Positions 42,093 through 51,842 of a stretch of 64,000 nt of DNA are shown in pieces. The translations under genes and the position numbers were made by a program. Under the pieces are notes generated by a model. The model saw only the letters and a list, made by a program, of their open reading frames with translations. It was not told the DNA's origin and did not search any database. Each line of letters starts with the position of its first letter. The first letter of the stretch is position 1. The stretch comes from Ignavibacteria bacterium (GTDB taxonomy: Bacteria > Bacteroidota > Ignavibacteria > Ignavibacteriales > SURF-24), in the NCBI GenBank assembly GCA_025612375.1, contig JAAXKN010000008.1, positions 92,514 to 156,513 on the forward strand, read 5' to 3'.

Positions 42093-43781
42093 ATGATCCG
42101 CTTACTGATAATTCTTCTTCCATTACTTTTTTTTACGGGAGACTGTACAACTGAGGTGAACCGCAGGGAGCTTAATGCTCCCCCTGCACAGGTTAACAGC
42201 CTTAAGCTTGCGGGTAACTATAAAGAGCTCGTTATTGTGGTCAGCTTTCCCGACCGCGATAACTCATACCCCAGGATTAAGTCAAATGATCAGTTTCCTC
42301 TTCTGGGCTCTTTCCCCGACGGAAGGCTGCTGAATGATTACGTAAAATCCAAAGGAGGCTCCATATCTGCCGATGAATGGCATAAGCCCGCCCTTAACCA
42401 CTATTTTAATTCTCATTCGGGGGGAATGTATAAAGTCGACTTTAATTTCCTGAAACAGAAGGACGGAAAGGCTTACACTACAAAAAGCCCTCTTGCCTCG
42501 TGGATAAAAAAGCATAAAGAGGCCGATGACGTCATCTGGGTATTCTGGAATGAAATGGCAAGCGAGGCCGCAGAAAAAATTTATGCAGAGAACCCCAACA
42601 TCTTCAAGGGCGTTCAGGCAATTCACATGGTATTTACGGGCATCAATAAAAATGAATTTAACACACAGCACGGCGGAACTGTAAGCTGGGATGTAAAGCT
42701 TAAAAACAAAAAGGGCATGGTGCTTTACGACGGGCCTATCAGCATACAGCGCGACCTGGGCTCAATAGCTCATGAAAGAATGCACATAATAGGAAGGCTC
42801 CACGGCTCACCCAAAGGCTTTACCGGTTTTCCCGACAGGGGATACGACGTTGAGGCAGGGGAGGGGCACTATAATATACTATGGGGATATGACATGATGT
42901 ATCATAACGCATCAATCCCATCCCAGCATTCACTCTACGGCCTGCCGCCAATAATATCGCATGACCTGATCTATCTCGGCTGGATAAAGCCTGAGGAAAT
43001 AATAGTGATAAACAAGAACAATTATAAAAATTATGACGAGATAAAACTCTCAGACGTTAACTACCCCCTTACTTCCCAACAGATCACCGGCGGCTATAGA
43101 AGAATAGCAAAAGTGATGATAAGGGAAAACTTCATGGGAGGAAAGGATGAATATTTCCTCATAGAATTTCACAACGCAACGGAGTTCGATAAAAACTTTG
43201 CAAATTACGATGAGTACCCCAAAGAGGGCTATAACAAGGGAATACTAATATGGCACATCAAGGAGACTAAGGATAACATTAACGTCTTTGGCGATAATCT
43301 GATAGATCTTGAAGCGGCTGTGCCTTATAACGGCTTTAATGGCGACCCCGTGCCCGATGACAACTATCCGAGGGACGATTATAAACGCCCCAAAAACTGG
43401 AACGGCATGATGGGTGACGACTTTGATTACCTGGACGACGGGAAACAGAAAAATATTGGCGGTAACCACTGGGTCTATGAATATTTGCCCGACGGGGGCC
43501 GCTCGGAATGGGAGGTCTCAACCAAAGGAATGACCTGGGGCTGGTATCCTAAGGACCCCTCGCGCTTTCCGCGCCTGCAGAGCATGAGGAGCGACTTCTT
43601 TACGGACGAGAAGATAAAAGGCCACAGAAGCGACGAGTTTACAGACGATACGCGCCCTTCCACAAAATCGTGGGGCGGCTACTACGGGGGCAATAAAGAT
43701 GAGTCCCCGCAGAAAACCGGCATCTCCGTAACCGACATAAAAAGGCACGGCAGTTACATGACGCTTAAGATTACGTATTAA
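42093..43781 (+). CDS. exported metzincin-type metalloprotease, M6-like
   Basis: A 562-residue protein with a hydrophobic leader (LLIILLPLLFF) followed by TGDC, which may be a lipoprotein or a Sec signal. The zinc motif is a full HExxHxxGxxH: HERMHIIGRLH at 227-237. A Met-turn candidate YDMMYHNA follows. The downstream region (FLIEFHNATEFDKN; GILIWHIKET) matches M6 (immune-inhibitor-A-like) proteases. There is no T9SS C-terminal sorting domain, so it may stay in the cell envelope. Substrate unknown. Confidence 0.85.
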   Translation: MIRLLIILLPLLFFTGDCTTEVNRRELNAPPAQVNSLKLAGNYKELVIVVSFPDRDNSYPRIKSNDQFPLLGSFPDGRLLNDYVKSKGGSISADEWHKPALNHYFNSHSGGMYKVDFNFLKQKDGKAYTTKSPLASWIKKHKEADDVIWVFWNEMASEAAEKIYAENPNIFKGVQAIHMVFTGINKNEFNTQHGGTVSWDVKLKNKKGMVLYDGPISIQRDLGSIAHERMHIIGRLHGSPKGFTGFPDRGYDVEAGEGHYNILWGYDMMYHNASIPSQHSLYGLPPIISHDLIYLGWIKPEEIIVINKNNYKNYDEIKLSDVNYPLTSQQITGGYRRIAKVMIRENFMGGKDEYFLIEFHNATEFDKNFANYDEYPKEGYNKGILIWHIKETKDNINVFGDNLIDLEAAVPYNGFNGDPVPDDNYPRDDYKRPKNWNGMMGDDFDYLDDGKQKNIGGNHWVYEYLPDGGRSEWEVSTKGMTWGWYPKDPSRFPRLQSMRSDFFTDEKIKGHRSDEFTDDTRPSTKSWGGYYGGNKDESPQKTGISVTDIKRHGSYMTLKITY

Positions 43782-43788
43782 CTCCTGA

Positions 43789-43882
43789 CTAGCCGCGGCC
43801 TTTTAGGCCGTGGGAAACGGAGCAGAAAAATTCGGCTTTAGCCCCAGACTATCCGTGAAGAATCTTTGATTATAGTCCCGGA
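43789..43882. repeat. decayed REP/BIME-like element, copy 3
   Basis: It keeps the first hairpin (CCGCGGCC-TTTTA-GGCCGTGG), GGCTTTAGCCCC and the CCGTGAAGAATCT segment shared with copy 1. The right half has lost its pairing and the terminal hairpin is gone. Confidence 0.6.
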
Positions 43883-43975
43883 TCCTTAATTATTAATTCC
43901 CCATAAACAGATTTCGTTTTAAAATAAAATGTTTTATCTTGCCCCTGAAATTCGTTAACTCAACAGAGGCATGGA

Positions 43976-46900
43976 ATGAACTTCTCCCCTAATAAGCTAA
44001 ACGGCAGCCTGATCGTTCTTATCTTATTATCCACACTCATGTATGCTGAAGGCGGTGGGAAAAAACTGAACAAAACTGCGGATCCCGGTACGTGGCCCCA
44101 CACATATATGAACGTCAATAATATCTCCACCTTAATTTATGCCGACGGCCAGGCGGATATTAACCTCTTGGGCAATTCAGGCTTCGTTTATCCCAAAGGA
44201 AGCGGTAAGGCGGCTGTCTATGAATCGGGCTTCCTCTGGGCAGGGAAGATCAACGGGGAGGTCAGGGCTAATGGAAGCTCATACATCTCAGGACTGAAGC
44301 CGGGGAAGATCCTCCCGGGCGGAACTCCCGGGGACCCTTCAAAAGCCCGGATGTATAGAGTAAGAAGAGACTATAAGACGGCAGACCTCTCCTCTGAAAT
44401 AAGCGATAATGAAGGAACTCAAAGCGAGATCAGGGACCGCTACGATAAGGACTGGAAGGAATGGCCGGCTATTGACGGGGCTCCTTATGAAGACGTGGAT
44501 CACGACGGGCAGTATAACCCTTCCGTAGATATCCCGGGTGAACCGGGTGCCGACGAGACCATCTGGTTCGTTGCCAACGACCTGGACCAGACTACTTCCC
44601 GGAACTTCATCGGTTCAAATCCTATCGGAATTGAAATGCAGTGCACGGTATATGCTTTCAGGAACCCGGGTTCTCTGAAAAATATGATCTTCAAAAAATA
44701 TAAAATCATAAATAAAAGCACTACACCAATTGACAGCATGTATACAATGACATGGGGCGATATGGATATTGGAAATGCATCCGATGACTTTGCCGGCTGC
44801 GATACGCTTTTAAATCTGGGATATATATATAATTCCATCAGTAAAGACAACTATTACGCCGAAACTCCGCCTGCCGTCGGCTTTGCATTAATGCAGGGAC
44901 CCGCTGTAAAAAGCTCGGCCATGGATACGGCATACCTGAATAACAGGAAGATTCCCGGAATGAAAAATCTTCCCATGACCTCAATCGGCTATATATTTAA
45001 AAATTCAACAGAGTTCGAAGGGGACATTAGTCTGGGGGACAATTATAGTGACGGCACTTTAAGGCTGTACAACTATATGCAGGGGAAAACCATGAACGGC
45101 CGCTACTATCCTGTCCCGGCAGAATTGGGAGGAGGGGAGACCAGGTTCCCGCTTTCAGGAGATCCTGTTGCAAAAACCGGATATCTGGACGGAATGCTTG
45201 AGGATGCTGCAGACCGCCGCATTGGCGTAAATTCAGGCCCCTTTACAATGGCTCCCGGCGATACGCAGGAAGTGGTCTTTGCTGAAATTGCCGCCGGCGC
45301 GGATCCCGGAGTAAACTATCTTCAGGCGGTAACACTTCTTAAAAACTATGCAGGCTTTGCCCGGGAGTTTTTTAAGGAAAGCAGATCAGGCGTACGTATA
45401 CTTAGTTCACCTGCTCTTACTGCGGGCGAGTACGACAAGGAAATTGTGCTTAACTGGGGAAGTGACCAGGCTTCTGTAAGTAAAATAGAATCGTTCGATT
45501 TTCTTACCCACAAGTTCCAGGGATATAATGTCTATCAGCTACCGTATGCCGGCGCAAAGATAACCGAGGGGAAAAGAATTGCCGTCTTCGACATTATAGA
45601 CAGCGTGAAAATAATTTACGGCGAAGTGATAAACCGGGAAACCGGCGCCGTCGAGCGCCTGGCACAGCAGTTCGGTAAGGACTCAGGCATACAGAGATAC
45701 TTAAGGATTACTGAAGACGCATATACAAAGCTTCCTCTTATAAATGGTAAAAAATATTACTTCGCCGTTACGGCATATACCTTTAGCCCGAGCCTCGATC
45801 CCGCAAATATTGAGACTGCTCCTTCATATGTGGAAGCAGCTCCCCACAGCAATGACCCGGGAGTTCTTTATTCAGCTTCTATCGGCGATACGCTCAGTGT
45901 AAGTCACGTCTCAGGAAAAAGTGACGGAGAGGTACTTCCGCTTGTAGTTGAGCCGGAACTCCTTACAGGTGATGAGTACATGGTAGAATTCGATACATTA
46001 AACGGCAAAACCTTGTGGAAGGTTACCAATACTACAAAGAATAAAGTTTTGCTCAGTAACCAGACAGCTCTTGCAGAAAAAGAGGGATACCCGATAGCCG
46101 ATGGTATTCTCTTTAAGGTGATTGGCCCGGATAGCGGAATGAAACGGGATCTTCCTTACCTTTATAACGGCAAATCAGGCATGGGATGGGTAATCCGTGC
46201 AGGTGAACGCTTATTTGTTCAGAATCTCAGCCTGGGCTTAAACCTTGAAGGGTTTGGGGGAGCTATTGGTGCGGGTAAAACGTGGCTCGGATCATCAGCG
46301 GGTTATGACAGAATGAAAAATATTCTGATTAAATTTGCCGCGGCTGACACAAACGGAAACGTCAGCTCAAATGATCCCGATGTTTCATACGCATACAGAT
46401 ACCTCATGGGCTCTGACCTTGCCCCTGCAAAAAATGAGTTTGCCGAATTTATAATCAATAAGGCTCCGGGTTTTGCATTCCAGGATTTTAAGAAGAACTT
46501 CCCGTTTGCAGCCTACGATATTGAAGATGTTTATAATCCGAGGAGGCTTGCGGTCGGCTACCTTGAAAACAATGCTGCTGAGGGGCTGGTGAATGGCCTA
46601 TACTGGCCTCCCGTATCCGTTAAGGACAACATAAGCGTAAACAGCCCGAGGGAATGGTTCTTTATTTTTGATACTGACTACAGTGAAACTCCTGAGGCTG
46701 CATTGTCGGGCGACATTCATTCCGGCAATATGCCTGTACTTATTCATGCTACTGTAAACAGAAGATATTCAAAGGCCTGGACAGGCGATGATGAGATGAT
46801 ATTACTTGTAAATCATCTTTTTTCACCGGATGATAAATTTACATTTAAGTCCATAGCGCCTGTGTTTGACGGCCAGTCGGCTAAAGCTGACGTGGACAGG

Positions 46901-47209
46901 ATAAATGTTTTTCCTAACCCCTATTACGGCGTCAACTCACAGGAATTAAACCGCTACGAGAGATTTGTAACTTTCAGCCACCTGCCTCAGAAGGCAACAA
47001 TCAGAATCTTCAACCTGGCAGGACAGCTGGTAAGAACAATCCATAAGGAGTCGCAGGGGCAGTTTGCCACCTGGGATCTCTTAAATGAAAATAATTTCCA
47101 GGCTGCAAGCGGCATATATTTGGTTCACATTGATATGCCTGAGCTTGGAAAAACAAAAATACTTAAGCTTGCAGTTATTCAGGAACAGATAATTCCCGAA
47201 AGGTATTAA
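43976..47209 (+). CDS. large secreted protein with T9SS sorting domain
   Basis: A 1,077-residue exported protein. A signal peptide (GSLIVLILLSTLMYAEG) is followed by long beta-rich regions with DVDHDGQYNPSVD (a calcium-loop-like motif) and FN3-like segments (about 480-620). The last 90 residues form a type IX secretion C-terminal domain: INVFPNPYYG, ATIRIFNLAGQLVRTI and ASGIYLVHIDMPELGKTKILKLAVI. It should be secreted and attached to the surface by the T9SS machinery, which is not in this window. The role is unknown; no catalytic motif was seen. Confidence 0.87.
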   Translation: MNFSPNKLNGSLIVLILLSTLMYAEGGGKKLNKTADPGTWPHTYMNVNNISTLIYADGQADINLLGNSGFVYPKGSGKAAVYESGFLWAGKINGEVRANGSSYISGLKPGKILPGGTPGDPSKARMYRVRRDYKTADLSSEISDNEGTQSEIRDRYDKDWKEWPAIDGAPYEDVDHDGQYNPSVDIPGEPGADETIWFVANDLDQTTSRNFIGSNPIGIEMQCTVYAFRNPGSLKNMIFKKYKIINKSTTPIDSMYTMTWGDMDIGNASDDFAGCDTLLNLGYIYNSISKDNYYAETPPAVGFALMQGPAVKSSAMDTAYLNNRKIPGMKNLPMTSIGYIFKNSTEFEGDISLGDNYSDGTLRLYNYMQGKTMNGRYYPVPAELGGGETRFPLSGDPVAKTGYLDGMLEDAADRRIGVNSGPFTMAPGDTQEVVFAEIAAGADPGVNYLQAVTLLKNYAGFAREFFKESRSGVRILSSPALTAGEYDKEIVLNWGSDQASVSKIESFDFLTHKFQGYNVYQLPYAGAKITEGKRIAVFDIIDSVKIIYGEVINRETGAVERLAQQFGKDSGIQRYLRITEDAYTKLPLINGKKYYFAVTAYTFSPSLDPANIETAPSYVEAAPHSNDPGVLYSASIGDTLSVSHVSGKSDGEVLPLVVEPELLTGDEYMVEFDTLNGKTLWKVTNTTKNKVLLSNQTALAEKEGYPIADGILFKVIGPDSGMKRDLPYLYNGKSGMGWVIRAGERLFVQNLSLGLNLEGFGGAIGAGKTWLGSSAGYDRMKNILIKFAAADTNGNVSSNDPDVSYAYRYLMGSDLAPAKNEFAEFIINKAPGFAFQDFKKNFPFAAYDIEDVYNPRRLAVGYLENNAAEGLVNGLYWPPVSVKDNISVNSPREWFFIFDTDYSETPEAALSGDIHSGNMPVLIHATVNRRYSKAWTGDDEMILLVNHLFSPDDKFTFKSIAPVFDGQSAKADVDRINVFPNPYYGVNSQELNRYERFVTFSHLPQKATIRIFNLAGQLVRTIHKESQGQFATWDLLNENNFQAASGIYLVHIDMPELGKTKILKLAVIQEQIIPERY

Positions 47210-47213
47210 CTTT

Positions 47214-47720
47214 ATGCGGACCGAAGAAAAAGAATATACATTTAAAGATGAGTTGATGCACTGGCTTCCTTCAGCCATTATGTTTCCCATCATGGTTTAC
47301 TGGGTTATTAACAGGGGAGAGTACGGTATAATTGATAATGCCGACCTTGTGATTCATGAGGGAGGCCACCTTATATTTTTTATATTCGGAAGCTTTATTT
47401 ATACTCTGGGCGGAACCTTGATACAGATGCTGCTCCCGATGCTCATTGCATTTTATTTCTTCAGGAACCAATATAAAACGGGACTCCAGTGCGCACTTCT
47501 GTGGCTGGGGCAGAACCTGATCAATATCAGCGTCTATGCCTCAGATGCAAGAGCGCATAAACTCCACCTGCTGGGAGGAAATAAAGTCTATCACGACTGG
47601 ACGTATATCCTGGGGCATTTGGGAATCCTGGAATTTGACAATGAAGTAGGATATCTCTTCTTCGGCACGGCAATTTTAATTTTTATTGTTGCGCTCATTA
47701 TTCCAAAATTTATGAGATAA
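47214..47720 (+). CDS. polytopic membrane protein with HEGGH motif (M50-like)
   Basis: A 168-residue protein with about four membrane helices. A zinc-protease-like HExxH motif (His48-Glu49-Gly-Gly-His52 in DLVIHEGGHLIF) begins the second helix, as in site-2-protease-like proteins. A later Asp in YHDWTYILGHLG could be a third ligand. It lacks the usual PDZ domain and clear NPDG motif, so it is a minimal or divergent M50 relative. It follows the T9SS gene by four bases and is probably co-translated. Confidence 0.75.
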   Translation: MRTEEKEYTFKDELMHWLPSAIMFPIMVYWVINRGEYGIIDNADLVIHEGGHLIFFIFGSFIYTLGGTLIQMLLPMLIAFYFFRNQYKTGLQCALLWLGQNLINISVYASDARAHKLHLLGGNKVYHDWTYILGHLGILEFDNEVGYLFFGTAILIFIVALIIPKFMR

Positions 47721-47736
47721 AATATTTACACGGATT

Positions 47737-47906
47737 CTGAATAGCCACGAGCTTTAGCTTGTGGATTAGCGGTCAAAAAAGATCCGGGCTTTAGCCCCCG
47801 ATAATCCGGGGGAAAAACTATAATTCCCATACTGAGGATCTGGGGCTAAAGCCCAAATGGGGAAGAGAGCTCCCTGGTCCACGACCTGAAGGTCGTGGCT
47901 ATTCAG
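47737..47906. repeat. REP/BIME-like palindromic element, copy 2, with 14-bp perfect ends
   Basis: The ends CTGAATAGCCACGA (47,737-47,750) and TCGTGGCTATTCAG (47,893-47,906) are exact reverse complements. Inside are GGGCTTTAGCCCCCG and GGGGCTAAAGCCC. Same design as copy 1. It lies 10 bases past the paaZ stop and could also end the paa transcript. Confidence 0.85.
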
Positions 47907-47916
47907 GGAGGAAAAT

Positions 47917-49968
47917 CTAGTCTTTCTTCTCCATCATCTTTACCAGCGTTAATATATCATAAACCGCAACCTTATCATTCGCCTGATTTAATACCTCAAC
48001 GTGCCACTCAACAATTCCTGCGGGAGTTTCGTCTTCTTTTATTTCTTTTTCCGATTTCCGCTTGCACGTGAGCTTTACATAAATTGTGTCTCCTGCCGCA
48101 ACAGGCTTTATAAACCTCAGGTTTTCAAGGCCGTAGTTTGCAATTACGGGTCCCGGCGCCGGATGCACAAAGAGTCCCGCCGCGGCCGCAATTATAAAAT
48201 ACCCGTGCACAACCCTCTTCTGAAAGTAAGATTCGTTTGCTGCAACCTCATCCATATGCACATAGAAAAAGTCCCCGCTTACACCGGCAAAATTAACAAT
48301 GTCCGCCTCCGTTATAGTCCTCCTGTGCGTTGTGAGCGTTTCACCAATTTTAAGCTCTTCAAAATATTTCTGGAACGGATGCACCCGGTCCATAGTTTCT
48401 GCGGCTCCTTCCATCCACACGTTTGTAATGTTAGTCAGTGTCGTGGGTGAGCCCTGTAGGGCAACCCTCTGCATGTAATGCTTAACTCCTAAAATTCCGC
48501 CAAGCTCCTCGCCTCCGCCGGCACGCCCCGGACCCCCGTGAACAAGCTGAGGCATGGGGGAGCCGTGCCCGGTGGATTCTTTTGCAGAATTGCGGTTTAC
48601 TACCATTATCCTTCCGTGAAATGGCGCAAGCCCGAAGGTGAGTTCTTTTGCAATATTGTCGTCTGCAGTAAAAACTGACGCTACAAGACTCCCGTGCCCC
48701 ATGTTCGAAATCTTAATTGCATCGTGCAGCGAAACGTAAGGCATTACCGTGTTTACAGGGCCGAATGCTTCAACTTCATGAGGCTCACTGCATCCTTCGG
48801 GATCATTGCAGTAAAGAAGTACAGGATCAAGAAAAGCCCCCTTCTCCTTATCGGCAGTACCAACGAGCTTAAAGTCTTCCGAATACCCGTAAACAATTTC
48901 GGTTACTTTACTTAATTCCATTACTTTTTCTTTTACCTTCTTAAGCTGGCTGCGGCTTACAAGAGGCCCCATCTTTACTTCCTCATTTTCCGGGCTGCCT
49001 ATCTTAACGTCCGCGAGCTTTTTCTTGAGCGCCTTTACAACGTCGGCTACTTTGTTAAGGGGAACTAGCGTGCGCCTTATTGCGGTACACTTCTGTCCTG
49101 CCTTAACTGTCATCTCGCGCACCACCTCTTTAATGAAAAGCTCAAACTCAGGCATCTCAAGCGTAACGTCCGGACCAAGGATTGAGCAGTTAATGGAATC
49201 TGTTTCCATATTGAAGCGCACGGAATTATTCACAATCGATGGCAGTGTCCTGAGCTTTCTTCCTGTCTGAGCCGATCCTGTAAATGCCACCACGTCCTGG
49301 CACGTCAGGTGATCTAACAGGTCGCCCGGATCCCCTGAGATCAGCTGGAGGGAGCCTTCGGGAAAGAATCCCGATTCTATTATCATGCACACCACCTTTT
49401 CGGCTAAGAACATCCCTTCAGGCGCCGGTTTGACAATCGAGGGCATCCCGGCAAGAAGAGTGGGCGCAATCTTCTCCAGCATTCCCCAGCAGGGGAAATT
49501 GTAAGCATTAATGTGAACGGCAGCGCCCTGCAAAGGAACAAGTATATGCCTTCCAACAAAAGTCCCGTTCTTTGAGATTATTTCAGGCTCTCCTTCCAGC
49601 AGGAACTTTTCATTCGGAAGCTCACGCCTGCCTTTGCCTGAATATGTAAAGAAGGTCCCGATTCCGCCGTCAATATCTATCCATGAATCTGTTCTGGTAG
49701 CACCAGTAAAAAGGGATAATTTATATAGCTCTTCTTTTCTTTCAAGGAGGTACTTTGCCGTATTTTTTAATACTGCGGCCCTTTCGTGAAAAGTCATCTC
49801 CCGGAGATTCGGGCCTCCTACGTTCCTCGCATATTCAAGCATCCCCTTAAAATCCAGCCCTTCGGAACTTATCTCTGCTACTTTCTCTCCTGTAGCCGCA
49901 TTAAAAAGGTCCTGAGCCTTTCCTTCTGACTTATACCATTTACCCATCGCATAGCTTTCAAGTCTCAT
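47917..49968 (-). CDS. paaZ: bifunctional PaaZ: oxepin-CoA hydrolase / 3-oxo-5,6-dehydrosuberyl-CoA semialdehyde dehydrogenase
   Basis: A 683-residue fusion, as long as E. coli PaaZ. The N-terminal aldehyde dehydrogenase domain has the nucleophile Cys in KAGQKCTAIRR and FTGSAQTGR. The C-terminal MaoC-type (R)-hydratase domain has the Asp/His pair in GVSGDFFYVHMDEVAA. It opens the oxepin ring of the phenylacetate pathway and oxidises the resulting aldehyde. The start is ATG 49,968, two bases after the paaY stop, preferred over a longer frame that would run through paaY. It is last in the paa operon. Confidence 0.95.
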   Translation of the reverse strand: MRLESYAMGKWYKSEGKAQDLFNAATGEKVAEISSEGLDFKGMLEYARNVGGPNLREMTFHERAAVLKNTAKYLLERKEELYKLSLFTGATRTDSWIDIDGGIGTFFTYSGKGRRELPNEKFLLEGEPEIISKNGTFVGRHILVPLQGAAVHINAYNFPCWGMLEKIAPTLLAGMPSIVKPAPEGMFLAEKVVCMIIESGFFPEGSLQLISGDPGDLLDHLTCQDVVAFTGSAQTGRKLRTLPSIVNNSVRFNMETDSINCSILGPDVTLEMPEFELFIKEVVREMTVKAGQKCTAIRRTLVPLNKVADVVKALKKKLADVKIGSPENEEVKMGPLVSRSQLKKVKEKVMELSKVTEIVYGYSEDFKLVGTADKEKGAFLDPVLLYCNDPEGCSEPHEVEAFGPVNTVMPYVSLHDAIKISNMGHGSLVASVFTADDNIAKELTFGLAPFHGRIMVVNRNSAKESTGHGSPMPQLVHGGPGRAGGGEELGGILGVKHYMQRVALQGSPTTLTNITNVWMEGAAETMDRVHPFQKYFEELKIGETLTTHRRTITEADIVNFAGVSGDFFYVHMDEVAANESYFQKRVVHGYFIIAAAAGLFVHPAPGPVIANYGLENLRFIKPVAAGDTIYVKLTCKRKSEKEIKEDETPAGIVEWHVEVLNQANDKVAVYDILTLVKMMEKKD

Positions 49969-49970
49969 CT

Positions 49971-50567
49971 TTACTTTGTTTCCTTCCAGGTTTTGTATGT
50001 TGCCTTCTGTCTGATTCTTTCTTCCGGAATTTCCCTTAAGGGCTCGCATGGACGAAAGGAGCTCTTCATCCTTTGGGGCAGGGCCATGTAGATCCTTGTT
50101 CCTTCGGTCTTCCACTCAATCATTTCATCTGTTACATCTTTAATGATCCTGGCGGGGCTTCCCACGGCAAGCTTCCTGTTTGGTATTTTCATCTCTGCGG
50201 GCACAAGGCTTAGGGCCCCTATTATGCACTCGTCCCCGATTACGGTATTATCCATTATTACGGAGTTCATTCCGATAAGCGTGTTGCGCCCTATAATGCC
50301 CCCATGAATAATTGCGCCGTGTCCTATGTGCGCCATCTCGTGAAGGATTACCGTGGCGCCCGGGAACATATGTATTATGCAGTTCTCCTGGACGTTGCAG
50401 CCGTCCTCAATTATTATCTCCCCGAAGTCGCCTCTTATTGCAGCGCCAGGACCAACATATACGTCCCTTCCTATTATCACGTTTCCCATTACCGTAGCAT
50501 TGGGGTGGATAAATGCGCTTTCGTGTATAACAGGCCGGTAGCCTTCAAATTCAAATATATTGCTCAT
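49971..50567 (-). CDS. paaY: PaaY-like hexapeptide-repeat thioesterase (gamma carbonic anhydrase family)
   Basis: A 198-residue left-handed beta-helix protein with tandem hexapeptide repeats (HESAFIHPNATVMGNVIIGRD...). His residues for metal binding sit in NCIIHMF, MAHIGHGAIIHGG. PaaY removes dead-end CoA thioesters during phenylacetate breakdown. The ATG at 50,567 is preferred; an upstream ATG at 50,597 would overlap the thiolase stop. The position inside the operon supports the assignment over other gamma-carbonic-anhydrase-like proteins. Confidence 0.9.
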   Translation of the reverse strand: MSNIFEFEGYRPVIHESAFIHPNATVMGNVIIGRDVYVGPGAAIRGDFGEIIIEDGCNVQENCIIHMFPGATVILHEMAHIGHGAIIHGGIIGRNTLIGMNSVIMDNTVIGDECIIGALSLVPAEMKIPNRKLAVGSPARIIKDVTDEMIEWKTEGTRIYMALPQRMKSSFRPCEPLREIPEERIRQKATYKTWKETK

Positions 50568-50577
50568 GATATAAAAT

Positions 50578-51810
50578 CTATAAGTCCATGTTTTCAATAA
50601 TTACCGCCATTCCCTGGCCCACGCCTACGCACATTGTTGCAAGCGCGTAGCGAAAGCGTTTTTCTTCAAGCTCATACATGGCAGTTGTAACGAGTCTTGC
50701 GCCCGACATTCCGAGGGGATGCCCGAGTGCAATGGCGCCGCCGTTGGGGTTAAGCCTTTCGTCATTATCCTCAAGCTTAAGCTCCCTCAGGCATGCAAGC
50801 GTCTGAGCGGCAAAGGCCTCGTTAAGTTCAATTACGGAAATTTCATTTAGAGTAAGGCCGCTTCTTTTCAATACCTCCAGTGTAGCCCGGACGGGCCCAA
50901 TACCCATTATCCCCGGCTCAACGCCTACAACGGCTGAGGCCACAACGCGTGCTTTGGGCTTAAGGTTAAATTCCCTTATCGCGCTTTCTGAGGCCATTAG
51001 AATTGCACAGGCGCCGTCATTTATGCCGGAGGAGTTTCCGGCTGTAACCGTACCATTGCCGTCTTTTCTGAAGGCAGGCTTAAGCCTGGATAAAATCTCT
51101 GTTGTTGTATCAGGCTTTATAAATTCATCACTGCTGAACATTACAGGCGCGCCCTTTAGCTGCGGAATTTCTACTTCTGTAATTTCTTTCCTGAAGCGCC
51201 CTTTTTCCCGGGCTTCAGATGCCTTCGTCTGCGAGCGGCAGGCAAAAAGGTCCTGGTCCTCGCGGCTGATTGAATATATTTCAGCCAGGTTCTCTGCGGT
51301 CTCACCCATGGACTCTGTGCCGTACAGCTCTTTCATCTTAGGGTTTACGAACCTCCAGCCCAGGCTCGTATCATAAATTTCCGCGCGGCCCGAGAAGGGA
51401 GTAGGGGACTTTGAAAGAACGAAAGGTGCCCTGGTCATATTCTCCACGCCGCCGGCAATATAAAGGTCCCCGTCTCCTAAACGTATTGCGCGCGAAGCCT
51501 CAACTAAAGCGCTCATGCCTGAGGCACACAGCCGGTTTACAGTCTCGCCCGGCACGGTGTAGGGAAGCCCTGCCAAAAGAAGCGCCATACGGGCAACGTT
51601 CCTGTTGTCTTCACCCGCCTGGTTGGCGCACCCCATTATAACGTCGTTAATGCGCGCATAATCAATTCCGGGATTCCGTTCTGTAATTTTTATAATTACG
51701 TGCGCGGCCATATCGTCTGCCCTTACGCTGGAAAGGCTTCCGGCATGTTTTCCAATCGGCGTCCTGATGCCGTCAATTATATATGCTTCTTTGATAAATT
51801 GTTCTTTCAT
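50578..51810 (-). CDS. paaJ: 3-oxoadipyl-CoA/3-oxo-5,6-dehydrosuberyl-CoA thiolase
   Basis: A 410-residue degradative thiolase. Active-site residues: Cys in NRLCASGMSALVEA, His in GGAIALGHPLGMSGAR and Cys in LATMCVGVGQGM; LNEAFAAQTLACL is also conserved. It performs the thiolytic steps of the paa pathway, releasing acetyl-CoA and succinyl-CoA. The position 32 bases after paaH and ten before paaY fixes its role. Start ATG 51,810. Confidence 0.93.
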   Translation of the reverse strand: MKEQFIKEAYIIDGIRTPIGKHAGSLSSVRADDMAAHVIIKITERNPGIDYARINDVIMGCANQAGEDNRNVARMALLLAGLPYTVPGETVNRLCASGMSALVEASRAIRLGDGDLYIAGGVENMTRAPFVLSKSPTPFSGRAEIYDTSLGWRFVNPKMKELYGTESMGETAENLAEIYSISREDQDLFACRSQTKASEAREKGRFRKEITEVEIPQLKGAPVMFSSDEFIKPDTTTEILSRLKPAFRKDGNGTVTAGNSSGINDGACAILMASESAIREFNLKPKARVVASAVVGVEPGIMGIGPVRATLEVLKRSGLTLNEISVIELNEAFAAQTLACLRELKLEDNDERLNPNGGAIALGHPLGMSGARLVTTAMYELEEKRFRYALATMCVGVGQGMAVIIENMDL

Positions 51811-51842
51811 CTTGTCTCACATTTTTGAGCAGGGTTTAATTT

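Noticed and set aside
49969..50115. N-terminal extension of PaaZ by 49 residues
   Set aside because: It would run through the end of paaY; ATG 49,968 gives the normal family length.
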